A stretch of DNA of 64,000 nucleotides from Metabacillus flavus. GTDB taxonomy: Bacteria > Bacillota > Bacilli > Bacillales > Bacillaceae. Both the position numbers and the translations under genes were made by a program. The stretch lies in assembly GCF_018283675.1 (NCBI RefSeq), contig NZ_JAGVRK010000001.1, forward strand, positions 1,240,001-1,304,000. The letters are read 5' to 3'. The notes beneath the pieces are model-generated. The model saw only the letters and a program-made list of their open reading frames with translations. It made no database searches and was not told the origin of the DNA. This document shows, piece after piece, positions 52,588 through 61,853 of the stretch (position 1 is its first letter; every line of letters starts with the position of its first letter).

Positions 52588-54045
52588 ATGCAATATATTA
52601 ACGGGGAATTTCTGAATTCGGACCAGACATTTGAAAATGTAAATCCTTATACGAACAGCAGAATTAATGAAGTAGCGGAGGGACGGAAGGAAGAAATCGA
52701 TCAAGCCGTCGCTTCTGCTAAACATGCCTTTGTTCATTGGGGTTCCATGAAAATAGAGAAACGGATGAAGTTCATTGAGCGGATTGCCGCATTGATTGAT
52801 GAGGAAATTGAGGAGATTGCCTACTTAGAATCTCTTGATACCGGCCTGCCCATCAGCCAGACAAGAAAAATGACTTCCAGGGCAGCGGAGAATTTCCGGT
52901 TTTATTCACGGATGGTTCAGACGAAGCTGCATGGAGAGTCGTATGCGGCAGACGATGAGTTTATAAACTACACCGTGTATAAACCCCTTGGTCCCATCGG
53001 TCTTATTACTCCGTGGAATGCGCCGTTTATGCTGGAAACGTGGAAGGTCGCTCCGGCGCTTGCGACTGGAAATACCGTCATTTTAAAACCTGCAGAGCTT
53101 TCACCGCTTACGGCTAATAAGCTTGCAGAGATTATTCATAAAGCAGAGCTTCCTCCAGGCGTTTTTAACGTCGTGCATGGATTTGGAGAAACAGCCGGGG
53201 CCGCGCTTGTCGCTCATCCTGATGTGAAGGCCATCTCGTTCACAGGGGAGACAAAGACCGGATCAATCATCATAAAAAATGCAGCCGACAGCCTGAAAAA
53301 AACGTCGATGGAGCTTGGCGGAAAGTCTCCTCTTATCGTTTTTGACGATGCGGACCAGGAAAGGGCGCTGGACGCGGCGGTTTGGGGGATTTTTTCTTTT
53401 AATGGAGAACGATGCACAGCGAACTCCCGCTTATTTTTGCAAAAGAACATTAAAGAATCTTTTATTGCAAAGCTGAAAGAGCGTGTCCAAAATCTTGTAG
53501 TCGGTGACCCGCTGGACACGGGAACTCAGCTTGGACCGCTTATTGAAAAAGAACATTGCAGCAAAGTACGCTATTACATTGATTTAGCGAAAGAAGAAGG
53601 CTGCACGGTTTTTCAGGGGGAAATGCCGGAGGAGCTGAAAGCAGGGAATTTCGTGCCGCCCACCTTGCTTTTGAATGCACGAAATGACATGAGAGTTTGC
53701 CAGGAAGAGATCTTCGGGCCGGTTATGTCTGTGATTGAATTTGAGACAGAGGAAGAGGCGGTTGAGCTTGCAAATGATGTTCCTTATGGCTTGGCAGGTT
53801 ACGTGTGGACAAATGATTTAAAGCGGGGACACAGGGTTGCACAGGCGGTAGAGGCGGGAATGCTCTGGGTAAATTCACAAAATGTACGCGATCTCCGCAT
53901 TCCTTTCGGAGGAATGAAAGCAAGCGGAATCGGAAGAGAAGGCGGCCATTACGCGATGCTGGAGTTTTACTGCGAGCCAAAAGTTATTCACGTCGCACTC
54001 GGCGATCATCACATTCCGCAATTCGGAAAAAGAAAGGGGAGTTAA
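52588..54045 (+). CDS. hpaE: 5-carboxymethyl-2-hydroxymuconate semialdehyde dehydrogenase
   Basis: NAD-dependent aldehyde dehydrogenase acting on the ring-cleavage product of homoprotocatechuate. 485 residues with Cys in FNGERCTANSR, Glu in MELGGKSP and the NAD-binding PWNAPFML. I prefer the ATG at 52588 (MQYINGEFL, GAGG five bases upstream), because the family starts there; the frame extends 18 codons to an ATG at 52534 that lies inside the mini-ORF. Two bases before hpaB. Confidence 0.9.
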   Translation: MQYINGEFLNSDQTFENVNPYTNSRINEVAEGRKEEIDQAVASAKHAFVHWGSMKIEKRMKFIERIAALIDEEIEEIAYLESLDTGLPISQTRKMTSRAAENFRFYSRMVQTKLHGESYAADDEFINYTVYKPLGPIGLITPWNAPFMLETWKVAPALATGNTVILKPAELSPLTANKLAEIIHKAELPPGVFNVVHGFGETAGAALVAHPDVKAISFTGETKTGSIIIKNAADSLKKTSMELGGKSPLIVFDDADQERALDAAVWGIFSFNGERCTANSRLFLQKNIKESFIAKLKERVQNLVVGDPLDTGTQLGPLIEKEHCSKVRYYIDLAKEEGCTVFQGEMPEELKAGNFVPPTLLLNARNDMRVCQEEIFGPVMSVIEFETEEEAVELANDVPYGLAGYVWTNDLKRGHRVAQAVEAGMLWVNSQNVRDLRIPFGGMKASGIGREGGHYAMLEFYCEPKVIHVALGDHHIPQFGKRKGS

Positions 54046-54047
54046 GC

Positions 54048-55523
54048 ATGCCGGCAAAAACGGGAAAACAGTATATTGAACGCGTAGACAAAGCGGAGGC
54101 GGAAATCTGGATTGACGGGGAGCAGGTTAAAGGCAAGATCTCTGAGCATCCGGCTTTTAAAGGGGTGATGAAATCACAGGCTGAGCTGTATGATATGCAG
54201 TTTGATTCTGATAAGAAGGATTACATGACGTATGTGTCGCCATCAAGCGGAGAAAGGGTTGGTACATCCTTTATGCAGCCTTCCACAAAGGAAGAGCTTG
54301 TGATGCGCCGCAGGATGATGCAGGAGTGGGCCCGATATAACGGGGGAATGATGGGGCGCTCTCCTGATTACATTAACGCTGGCCTTATGGCATATGGCGC
54401 GGCATCCGAAATGTTCGGCAGCCAGGATCCGATGTATGCGAAAAATATGCAGAATTACTATGAATACGCCCGCGAGAACGATTTATCTCTCACCCATACG
54501 CTCATTCAGCCGCAGGTCAACCGGGGAGTCAATGCGTCCCAGCTGCCGGATCAGTTTATTGCAGCGAGAATGAAAGAAAAAACGCCGGATGGAGTTGTCA
54601 TTAAAGGAGCAAGACTGCTTGCAACCCAAGGCGGAATTACGGATGAAATCATGGTTTTTCCTTCTACGCTGCTTAAGCAGACGGACGAAGAAAATCCATA
54701 TGCCTACGCATTTTGTATTCCAAACAATACGCCTGGCCTAAAATTCATTTGTCGCGAATCATTTGACTATGGAAAAACAAGCTTCGATCATCCGCTGGGC
54801 TCACGTTTTGAGGAGATGGATACAATCGTCGTTTTTGATGACGTCACCGTTCCATGGGACAGAGTCTTTTCCCTCGGTGATGTGTCGGTGTGCAATCAGG
54901 CATATAACGAGAGCAGCGCCGTCGTTCATATGACGCATCAGGTTGTAGCGAAAAATATTGCCAAAACGGAGTTCGTTCTCGGCATTTTGCAGCTCATGGC
55001 TGAGACGATCAACATTGGACAGTATCAGCATATTCAGGAAAAAATATCGGAGGTCATCATTGCTCTTGAGACGATGAAAGCATATGTTACGGCATCAGAG
55101 GCCAATGCGCAGCCCGACCGCTGGGGCACGATGACGCCGGATTTCGCTCCGCTGAACGCAGCGCGTAATTATTTTCCGAAAATTTATCCGCGGTTCACAG
55201 AAATTATGCAGCTTATGGGGGCAAGCGGGCTGATGGCCCTTCCTTCTCAAGCAGATTTCCAATCGGCAATCCGTCCTGACCTGGATAAATTCCTGCAGTC
55301 TGCAACCGGTGATGCAGAAAGCCGCGTCAAGCTGTACCGCCTTGCATGGGACGTTTGCATGAGCTCATTCGGCTCAAGGCAAATACTGTACGAGCGCTTT
55401 TTCTTTGGCGATCCGGTCAGGATGGCAAGCGCGCTCTACACCGGATACGACAAGCAGGAGCATGTGGACCGGGTAAAAGCATTCCTGGACCGGTCAGAGG
55501 AACTGATTAAAAATAATGGATGA
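54048..55523 (+). CDS. hpaB: 4-hydroxyphenylacetate 3-monooxygenase, oxygenase subunit
   Basis: FADH2-dependent hydroxylase turning 4-hydroxyphenylacetate into homoprotocatechuate. 491 residues, HpaB family throughout: YVSPSSGERVGTSFMQP, RSPDYINAG, LTHTLIQPQVNRG and DDVTVPWDRVF. It needs reduced flavin from a partner reductase (HpaC), which is not encoded in the window. Immediately follows hpaE. Confidence 0.94.
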   Translation: MPAKTGKQYIERVDKAEAEIWIDGEQVKGKISEHPAFKGVMKSQAELYDMQFDSDKKDYMTYVSPSSGERVGTSFMQPSTKEELVMRRRMMQEWARYNGGMMGRSPDYINAGLMAYGAASEMFGSQDPMYAKNMQNYYEYARENDLSLTHTLIQPQVNRGVNASQLPDQFIAARMKEKTPDGVVIKGARLLATQGGITDEIMVFPSTLLKQTDEENPYAYAFCIPNNTPGLKFICRESFDYGKTSFDHPLGSRFEEMDTIVVFDDVTVPWDRVFSLGDVSVCNQAYNESSAVVHMTHQVVAKNIAKTEFVLGILQLMAETINIGQYQHIQEKISEVIIALETMKAYVTASEANAQPDRWGTMTPDFAPLNAARNYFPKIYPRFTEIMQLMGASGLMALPSQADFQSAIRPDLDKFLQSATGDAESRVKLYRLAWDVCMSSFGSRQILYERFFFGDPVRMASALYTGYDKQEHVDRVKAFLDRSEELIKNNG

Positions 55524-55538
55524 AAAGAGGAATCGTCA

Positions 55539-56525
55539 TTGACGGACTTTAACATTATTCGAGTTGCCAGAACGGTTTTGAACGTAAAGGACTTGGACCG
55601 TTCCCGGAAGTTTTATGTGGACGCCCTTGGATTCATTGAAACAGAGCGGACAGATGAGGCCATTTACTTAAGAGGCTTGGAAGAGCATACCCACCATAGC
55701 CTTGTCCTGAAAAAATCCGAACAGTACGGTGTTCATGCCCTTGGATATAAGGTGGAATCGAATGAAGATCTGGACCGGCTTCAGGCACTTTTCCAATCAA
55801 AAGGGCTGAAAACAAAATGGCTGGAGGAAGGGACCCAGCATGCACTTGGAAGAGCCCTTCATGTTCATGATATTTCCGGCATGCCGCTCGAATTTTTCTG
55901 CAAAATGGATGCGGCTGAGAGAATGCTGCAGCGTTACGATCTTTATAAAGGAGCGAAAATACAGCGCATTGACCACGTTAACTGCAGTGTTCCGGATGTG
56001 GAAAAAGCGTATAACTTCTTTGTAAATGAACTAGGGTTTGCGTGCTCGGAATATACCGCGACCGATCAGGACCGGATTTGGGCAGCATGGCTGCACCGCA
56101 AGCAAACGGTTCATGACCAGGCTTTTATGAATGGGGAGGGACCTTGTCTCCATCACATTGGCTTTTGGCTGCCGGATCCGATGGCGATTATTCATTGCTG
56201 TGATGTCCTGGCTTCTCTTGGGTATGCTGCAATCATCGAACGCGGTCCGGGGCGCCACGGATTATCGAACGCCTTCTTCCTATACTTAAGGGATCCAGAT
56301 GGATACCGCATTGAGCTGTACAGTGGAGACTATTTAACAAGCGATCCAGATTTCAAGCCGATCCGCTGGGATTTAAACGACCCGAGACGCCAAACGTTCT
56401 GGGGAACGAAAGCACCGGACAGCTGGTTTAATGAGACGGCTCCGTTTTTGGATATCGAGACGGGGGACCCGGTTGGAACCTCTGCCCCGACACTTGAACA
56501 GAAGAAGCCAGAATTTATGATTTGA
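55539..56525 (+). CDS. hpaD: 3,4-dihydroxyphenylacetate 2,3-dioxygenase
   Basis: Extradiol ring-cleavage enzyme, 328 residues, two VOC domains, B. fuscum HPCD type. Likely iron ligands: His146 (DHVNCS), His205 or His206 (CLHHIGFW) and Glu259 (YRIELYSGDY). TTG start after AAGAGGAA. Note that this VOC type is unrelated to the E. coli HpaD. Confidence 0.93.
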   Translation: MTDFNIIRVARTVLNVKDLDRSRKFYVDALGFIETERTDEAIYLRGLEEHTHHSLVLKKSEQYGVHALGYKVESNEDLDRLQALFQSKGLKTKWLEEGTQHALGRALHVHDISGMPLEFFCKMDAAERMLQRYDLYKGAKIQRIDHVNCSVPDVEKAYNFFVNELGFACSEYTATDQDRIWAAWLHRKQTVHDQAFMNGEGPCLHHIGFWLPDPMAIIHCCDVLASLGYAAIIERGPGRHGLSNAFFLYLRDPDGYRIELYSGDYLTSDPDFKPIRWDLNDPRRQTFWGTKAPDSWFNETAPFLDIETGDPVGTSAPTLEQKKPEFMI

Positions 56526-56546
56526 TGAAAGGAGGGGAACCCGGGG

Positions 56547-57362
56547 ATGGAAACAATCTATTTATCTAAGCCCCCAGTAAAAGCAAGTGCTTCGGAAGAA
56601 TGCGTTCTTGCGTTCGGGTTTTTCGACGGCGTTCACTTTGGACACAAAGGGATTCTTGAGAAAGCAAGATTAATAGCGGCGGGAAAAAACTGTGCATTTG
56701 GAGTGATGACCTTCTATCCTCACCCCTCCGATATTTTGTTCCCTGAAAGGAAGCCGATGACCTACTTGACACCGCTCTCTGTAAAAATCAAACGGTTTGA
56801 GCAGCTTGGGGTGGATAAGCTATTTGTAATCGAGTTTAATCCGGAACTTGCCCGGCTTTCTCCAGAAGATTTTGTTGAACAATATATAAAATCTCTTCGC
56901 TGTATTCATGCGGTAGCGGGGTTTGATTATCATTACGGCTTTAAAGGGGAAGGAAGCATGAAGACCCTTCCCATCCATGGAGCCGGTTCTTTTGAGGTGA
57001 CGTCTGTAGAGAAGATTGAAAGGGAAGGGACGAAGATTAGCTCCACTGAAATTCGCCGTCTTTTAGATGCCGGAAAGGCAGAAGCAATTCCTGATTATTT
57101 GGGAGATTACTTTGAAGTGGAGGGGGTCGTGACACAATGCTCCCGCCTGGCTGATCACGAACAATTTGCATCAGTTGCACCCGATCCGGATTACCGCCTT
57201 CCGAATAAAGGAGTCTATCAAATAAAGGTGCAGATAGGCATCCGTACTTACTTGGGAATCTGTCATCAAATAACCAATCAAGTGAACCGATCCAGCCTCC
57301 TTCTTCAGGTGAAAAACTGCCCCGAAGACATCCGGAGCAAGCGATTAAAGTTAAATGGCTGA
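56547..57362 (+). CDS. RibF-like FAD synthetase without riboflavin-kinase signature
   Basis: 271 residues; housekeeping RibF is about 315. The N-terminal nucleotidyltransferase half is complete: GFFDGVHFGHKGIL (residues about 24-37), MTFYPHP, and ISSTEIRRLL (about 166-175). The C-terminal half lacks the riboflavin-kinase motif of the GRTIGFPTAN type; VTQCSRLADHEQFASVAPDP stands there instead. It should therefore adenylylate FMN to FAD but not phosphorylate riboflavin. In an operon with an FADH2-using hydroxylase this points to dedicated FAD supply. AAAGGAGGGG before the ATG. Confidence 0.82.
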   Translation: METIYLSKPPVKASASEECVLAFGFFDGVHFGHKGILEKARLIAAGKNCAFGVMTFYPHPSDILFPERKPMTYLTPLSVKIKRFEQLGVDKLFVIEFNPELARLSPEDFVEQYIKSLRCIHAVAGFDYHYGFKGEGSMKTLPIHGAGSFEVTSVEKIEREGTKISSTEIRRLLDAGKAEAIPDYLGDYFEVEGVVTQCSRLADHEQFASVAPDPDYRLPNKGVYQIKVQIGIRTYLGICHQITNQVNRSSLLLQVKNCPEDIRSKRLKLNG

Positions 57363-57476
57363 AGCATCTTTACTCAGCATCAATTGAAGCAAGAGGTTTC
57401 TATGATTATACGTCTATAGAAGAGATGGTCATGTAAGCCTCCTTGAGTGAAAATAAATAAAAAGGTGTGAGGATGA

Positions 57477-57827
57477 ATGGGATTACAAGTGAAATCATCT
57501 GATGATTTTCGGCTGAATTACGAGAGGATTGCAGGTTCACCAGAGTTCAAGCAGCTGATTGCTGCAAAGAAACGGTTTACGATCGGAACGACGCTGTTTT
57601 TCCTTTTCTTTTCCCTGCTCCTTCCTATTCTAGCCTTTTACACAGATGTATTGACCATCCAGATCGCGGGCTCCATTACGTGGGGATGGATTTTTGCTTT
57701 TAGCCAATTTGCGATGACGTGGTCCGTTTGCCATCTATATGTAAAGAAGGCGGGAGAGTTTGATGATATGGCGAAGCGAGTACTGGAAACTGAGATTAAA
57801 AGGAGCAAAGTGAAAAATGGATATTAA
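57477..57827 (+). CDS. DUF485 membrane protein
   Basis: 116 residues, two membrane segments, helical ends; the DUF485 family regularly precedes SSS-family monocarboxylate symporters (as YjcH does ActP in E. coli). Overlaps the symporter gene by 11 bases. Likely an accessory subunit. Confidence 0.87.
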   Translation: MGLQVKSSDDFRLNYERIAGSPEFKQLIAAKKRFTIGTTLFFLFFSLLLPILAFYTDVLTIQIAGSITWGWIFAFSQFAMTWSVCHLYVKKAGEFDDMAKRVLETEIKRSKVKNGY

Positions 57828-59367
57828 AGTTGTTTCTCTTTTTCTTTTTGTAGTCCTCATTACTTTATTTATTACGTTTTACGCTTCAAAGCGCACCAAT
57901 AATGCAAGCTCTTTTTATACAGCCGGAGGCGGACTGAACGGCTGGCAAAACGGGTTCGCGATTGCGGGGGATTTTATGTCTGCCTCTTCCTTTCTGGGGT
58001 TGATCGGTGCCATCTCTCTAGTTGGATATGATGGGTTTTTCCTCATGTACGGTGCGCTTGTTTCCTACTTGGTTGTCTTGCTGCTCGTTGCGGAACCTCT
58101 GAGGAACTTAGGGAAATACACGCTGGCAGATATGATCACCGAACGGTTTAATTCAAAGAAAATCAGGGGTGTCACTGCCTTTAATGCGCTAACGATCTCT
58201 GTTTTTTACATGCTTGCACAGCTTGTGGCGGCAGGAGCGCTGTTTAAACTGCTTCTTGGAATACCTTATGAACTATCCGTAGTGATTGTCGGGCTTGTCA
58301 TGCTCGTTTTTGTTATTTTCGGGGGAATGACTGCGACAAGCTGGGTGCAAATAACGAAGGCATTCCTCTTGCTTGGCGGAACACTGTTTGTTTTCATTTT
58401 GGTCATGACCAAATTTGATTTCAACATCATGCTGCTTTTCGATCAGATGAAATCGGCCACACCCCTAAATGAAGCGTATTTGAACCCGAGAGCGAAGTAC
58501 ACGAATGGGCTGGATGCAATATCCCTTACACTGGGACTCATCCTCGGTACAGCAGGCTTGCCGCATGTATTAAGCCGGTTTTTAACGGTACCTGATGCTA
58601 AGGTTGCGCGGAAATCGGTTGTGTATTCTATATGGATCATCGGCTTGTTTTATGTCATGGTCATTTTCTTAGGCTTTGCAGCTGCAAAATTTGTTGGAGC
58701 GGAAGCGATTATGGCTGCCAATCCGGCAGGAAACATGGCGGCCCCATTACTTGCAGAAATTTTGGGCGGTGATATTCTGTTTGCGGTTATTTCAGCGGTA
58801 GCGTTTGCGACTATACTTGCAGTTGTAGCAGGAATCGTTGTAACCGGGGCTACGGCATTCTCCCATGATTTTTACAATGAAATCATTAAAGATGGAACCG
58901 CAACAGAAAAGCAGCAGATGAGAATGGCAAGATTCGCTTCAATCGCGATTACGGTTCTCTCCATCATCATGGCCCTATTCGTTCAAAAAATGAATGTAGC
59001 GTTCCTTGCATCATTAGCCTTAACGGTTGCAGCCAGCTCTAATTTGCCGGTTATTCTTTTTACAGTCTATTGGAAGCGTTTTAATACAACTGGAGCGATC
59101 AGCGGTATTTTGACAGGCCTGATTTCCACTATGCTATTCGTTGCGTTAAGTCCAAATGTATGGAATCCTGTGGCCGGGGCAGCTTTGTTCACTGGTGATC
59201 CGATATTCCCGCTTACCTCTCCGGGAATCGTTTCAATTCCTCTTGGTTTCTTAGGGGCTTACGCTGGAACTATGCTTTCAAAAAGGAAAGCTGCGACGGG
59301 GAATTTTCAGGAGATCTTGGTTAAAACCAACACGGGCAGTGACGTAAAAGGGGTTACCCATCAATAA
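57817..59367 (+). CDS. Sodium:solute symporter, probable 4-hydroxyphenylacetate uptake
   Basis: 516 residues, SSS family with about thirteen membrane segments, ActP-like (TAGGGLNGWQNGFAIAGDFM, FGGMTATSWVQITKAFLL). In this operon the likely cargo is 4-hydroxyphenylacetate or a related aromatic acid, with Na+; acetate cannot be ruled out from sequence. AAAAGGAG before the ATG. Confidence 0.85.
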   Translation: MDIKVVSLFLFVVLITLFITFYASKRTNNASSFYTAGGGLNGWQNGFAIAGDFMSASSFLGLIGAISLVGYDGFFLMYGALVSYLVVLLLVAEPLRNLGKYTLADMITERFNSKKIRGVTAFNALTISVFYMLAQLVAAGALFKLLLGIPYELSVVIVGLVMLVFVIFGGMTATSWVQITKAFLLLGGTLFVFILVMTKFDFNIMLLFDQMKSATPLNEAYLNPRAKYTNGLDAISLTLGLILGTAGLPHVLSRFLTVPDAKVARKSVVYSIWIIGLFYVMVIFLGFAAAKFVGAEAIMAANPAGNMAAPLLAEILGGDILFAVISAVAFATILAVVAGIVVTGATAFSHDFYNEIIKDGTATEKQQMRMARFASIAITVLSIIMALFVQKMNVAFLASLALTVAASSNLPVILFTVYWKRFNTTGAISGILTGLISTMLFVALSPNVWNPVAGAALFTGDPIFPLTSPGIVSIPLGFLGAYAGTMLSKRKAATGNFQEILVKTNTGSDVKGVTHQ

Positions 59368-59386
59368 AACATTGGGAGGAATGGAA

Positions 59387-60166
59387 TTGAAGACAGCCCT
59401 ATTGAAAATGGCAGGAACCTCCGGGCTCAAATTGGTGCAGGTTCGGGGGGAAGAATTCGTCTACAAGGAGAAAACTTATCAAACGAATGACCTGATTCTT
59501 GAAACGCCCATATCAGGTACGGTTTATGGAACAGTACTTAACTATAAGGGCGAACTGGAGCTGCTGGGAGATGCTGTTCATGAGCCTCCCTACAAAAAAA
59601 CTCCGGCCGCACCCGTCCTATACATTAAGCCGGCGAACACAATCTCTGGCCACGGCATGCTGATTCCGCTTCCGGAAGGGGTAGAGGAATTACAGGCTGG
59701 CGCTGCTCTTGGAATTGTCATTGGCAAAAAAGCGGTCCGGATAAAGGAAGAGGAAGCCCTCGAATATGTCGCAGGATATACAGTGGTAAATGATGTGAGT
59801 ATTCCGTATTCGAGTGTATACCGGCCTCCCATTATGCAAAAGTGCAGAGATGGTTTTTGCCCGGCAGGTCCCTGGATTGCAGCTCGTGAAGATGTGGAAA
59901 ATCCGGATGCATTATCGATTCGAGTTTTTGTCAATGAAGTTCTGCAGCAGGAAACGACGACGGCGAATCTCATTCGTCCTGTTTCAAAATTGATAGCTGA
60001 TGTAACAGAATTTATGACGCTGGAAGAAGGAGACATTCTGCTGGCAGGGGTTTCTGAAAATCCTCCTCGTTTGAAAGACGGAGATACGGTCAAAATTTCC
60101 ATAGAAAGTGTAGGTTCGCTGCAGAACCGAGTGGCAAAAGAAGAGGAATGGATGGTGCAGCTATGA
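59387..60166 (+). CDS. hpaG1: HpaG1: FAH-family decarboxylase/isomerase, N-terminal-half homologue
   Basis: 259 residues, aligning with the N-terminal half of E. coli HpaG: YIKPANTISGHG, VNDVSIP, KCRDGFCPAGPW. HpaG decarboxylates and isomerises 5-oxopent-3-ene-1,2,5-tricarboxylate. I start at the TTG at 59387, six bases after GGGAGGA; the ATG at 59381 is too close. Overlaps hpaG2 as ATGA. Confidence 0.87.
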   Translation: MKTALLKMAGTSGLKLVQVRGEEFVYKEKTYQTNDLILETPISGTVYGTVLNYKGELELLGDAVHEPPYKKTPAAPVLYIKPANTISGHGMLIPLPEGVEELQAGAALGIVIGKKAVRIKEEEALEYVAGYTVVNDVSIPYSSVYRPPIMQKCRDGFCPAGPWIAAREDVENPDALSIRVFVNEVLQQETTTANLIRPVSKLIADVTEFMTLEEGDILLAGVSENPPRLKDGDTVKISIESVGSLQNRVAKEEEWMVQL

Positions 60167-60978
60167 AAAGAGCGAGGGTAGCCTATGCAGGAGCCGTTCA
60201 TGAAGCCGTGGAAACAAATGGTCAGGTAAAACTGGATGACGGACGTTTGGTTAAGGAAAATGAAGTTGTATGGCTTCCTCCAGTCAACCCCCGTACCGTA
60301 TTTGCCCTCGGACTGAATTATGCCGATCATGCGAAGGAGCTTGACTTTCAAGCGCCTGCCGAGCCGCTCATATTTTTAAAAGGGCCTAATGCATTCGTTG
60401 GCCACCGCGGCCAGACGAGACGGCCGGCAGGAGTTGAATACATGCATTATGAATGTGAGCTTGCTGTTGTAATCGGGAAAAAGGCGCGGCACGTAAAGCG
60501 TGAGGAAGCGTATCAGTATGTGAAGGGATATACGATTGCCAATGACTACGCCATTCGTGATTATCTCGAAAACTACTTCCGGCCGAATTTGCGTGTAAAA
60601 AACCGGGATGGCTGCACACCAATCGGGCCATGGCTGACGGATGCGGCAGATATTGCGGATCCTATGAATCTGGCACTCCGCACATTTGTAAACGGGAAGC
60701 TGACGCAGGAAGGAAATACAAGGGATATGGTGTTTGATATACCGGACTTGATCGAATACCTCAGCAGGTTTATGACCTTGGAAGAAAACGATATCATTCT
60801 CACGGGAACCCCGGAGGGACTCTCGGATACTGCTGCGGGGGACATCGTTGTAACAGAAATTGAAGGAATAGGAAGATTGGAAAATACGATTGTCAACGAT
60901 GAAGTATTTGGCATCCAAGATGTAAAAAAGGAGGAGCCCCATGCCGCACATCGTGGTCGAATACACAAAGAACATTAA
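60163..60978 (+). CDS. hpaG2: HpaG2: FAH-family decarboxylase/isomerase, C-terminal-half homologue
   Basis: 271 residues, aligning with the C-terminal half of E. coli HpaG: LGLNYADHAKEL, YECELAVVIGKKA with the metal-binding Glu residues, RDYLENYFRPNLR, TGTPEGLSD. With HpaG1 it makes up the function that is one polypeptide in E. coli. ATG at 60163 overlaps the hpaG1 stop. The last 38 bases overlap hpaF. Confidence 0.9.
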   Translation: MKRARVAYAGAVHEAVETNGQVKLDDGRLVKENEVVWLPPVNPRTVFALGLNYADHAKELDFQAPAEPLIFLKGPNAFVGHRGQTRRPAGVEYMHYECELAVVIGKKARHVKREEAYQYVKGYTIANDYAIRDYLENYFRPNLRVKNRDGCTPIGPWLTDAADIADPMNLALRTFVNGKLTQEGNTRDMVFDIPDLIEYLSRFMTLEENDIILTGTPEGLSDTAAGDIVVTEIEGIGRLENTIVNDEVFGIQDVKKEEPHAAHRGRIHKEH

Positions 60979-61336
60979 GGATCAGGCGGACATTCCTGAG
61001 CTTTTGAAAAAAATAAACGGCATCCTCCTATCAAGAAGCGATCTATTCCCAAAAGGCGGGATCCGTTCCAGAGCGATTGAGCTTCAAGACTATTTTATTG
61101 CAGATGGTCAAGAAGACGATGCTTTTGTTCATATCTCAATGAAGATTGGAGCCGGGCGTTCGGAAGAAGACAAAAAGGATGTTTGTGATGAGCTGTTTGA
61201 GATGGCGAAACATCATTTTCAAATGCTGTTTTCATCACGATATCTGGCCTTGTCGATGGAACTCGCAGAATTCAGTGAAGCGGGGACCTATAAGCATAAC
61301 AATATCCATGAGCGGTTTAAAAAAGCACCCCGGTAG
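60941..61336 (+). CDS. hpaF: 5-carboxymethyl-2-hydroxymuconate isomerase
   Basis: 131 residues, tautomerase superfamily, with the catalytic N-terminal Pro2 after Met removal (MPHIVVEYTKN). Isomerises CHM before decarboxylation by HpaG. AAGGAGG lies within the end of hpaG2. Last gene of the operon. Confidence 0.93.
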   Translation: MPHIVVEYTKNIKDQADIPELLKKINGILLSRSDLFPKGGIRSRAIELQDYFIADGQEDDAFVHISMKIGAGRSEEDKKDVCDELFEMAKHHFQMLFSSRYLALSMELAEFSEAGTYKHNNIHERFKKAPR

Positions 61337-61351
61337 TTTTCAGGGGTGCTT
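61323..61351. terminator. Terminator of the hpa operon
   Basis: AAGCACCCC / GGGGTGCTT; starts inside the last codons of hpaF. T run modest on the + strand (GACTTTTATTTT). Confidence 0.65.
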
Positions 61352-61356
61352 GACTT

Positions 61357-61656
61357 TTATTTTACGAGTTTCACAAGCATGTGAGCCAGTGCGTGCTGCT
61401 GTTCCTTGTCTCCCACTTTCCATAACTCATTCAATAAGTATTCTTCTGAATTACGGGGCTCTTCATGTTTAGCTAAGTGATCAGCCACTTTCTCCGCTGC
61501 TTTAGCAAGCTGTTCTTCACCTAAACCAAGCTTTTCACCTTTGCTTACCTTATCAGACAGATAACTTTTGAACGTTTCAAAGTCTTGTAAAATACGATCT
61601 TTTTTCTCGGAGTCCATTTGATCAACTTTTTCATCAACATTATTAATGTTTGGCAT
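61357..61656 (-). CDS. DUF3243 protein (YmfJ-like)
   Basis: 99 residues, helical, charged: VSKGEKLGLGEEQLAKAAEKVADHLA is typical of the family. Function unknown. AGGAGG stands before the ATG. Convergent with the hpa operon. Confidence 0.83.
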   Translation of the reverse strand: MPNINNVDEKVDQMDSEKKDRILQDFETFKSYLSDKVSKGEKLGLGEEQLAKAAEKVADHLAKHEEPRNSEEYLLNELWKVGDKEQQHALAHMLVKLVK

Positions 61657-61853
61657 TTCAATTACCTCCTTGAATTTGGTATATGTAACAATACCCGGTG
61701 TTCAAGTATATAAACGTATAAACTTTTAAAATTTTCTTACAATGATTATACAAAGATTATACATAGTGTATTTTTGTAAAACATTTCAGAAAAGTTGAAA
61801 TTTTCAGCTGTGAAAAGTAGTCTGTAATTATAGTAGTTGAAGGGGTGAAGCAG

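Noticed and set aside
57363-57476. Continuation of the RibF-like gene downstream in another frame
   Set aside because: A short open stretch ending DYTSIEEMVM exists, but it does not resemble the riboflavin-kinase domain, so the short C-terminus is not explained by a simple frameshift.
60573-60968. 131-codon minus-strand frame and other frames opposite hpaG2/hpaF
   Set aside because: Mirror frames of the hpa genes without start signals.
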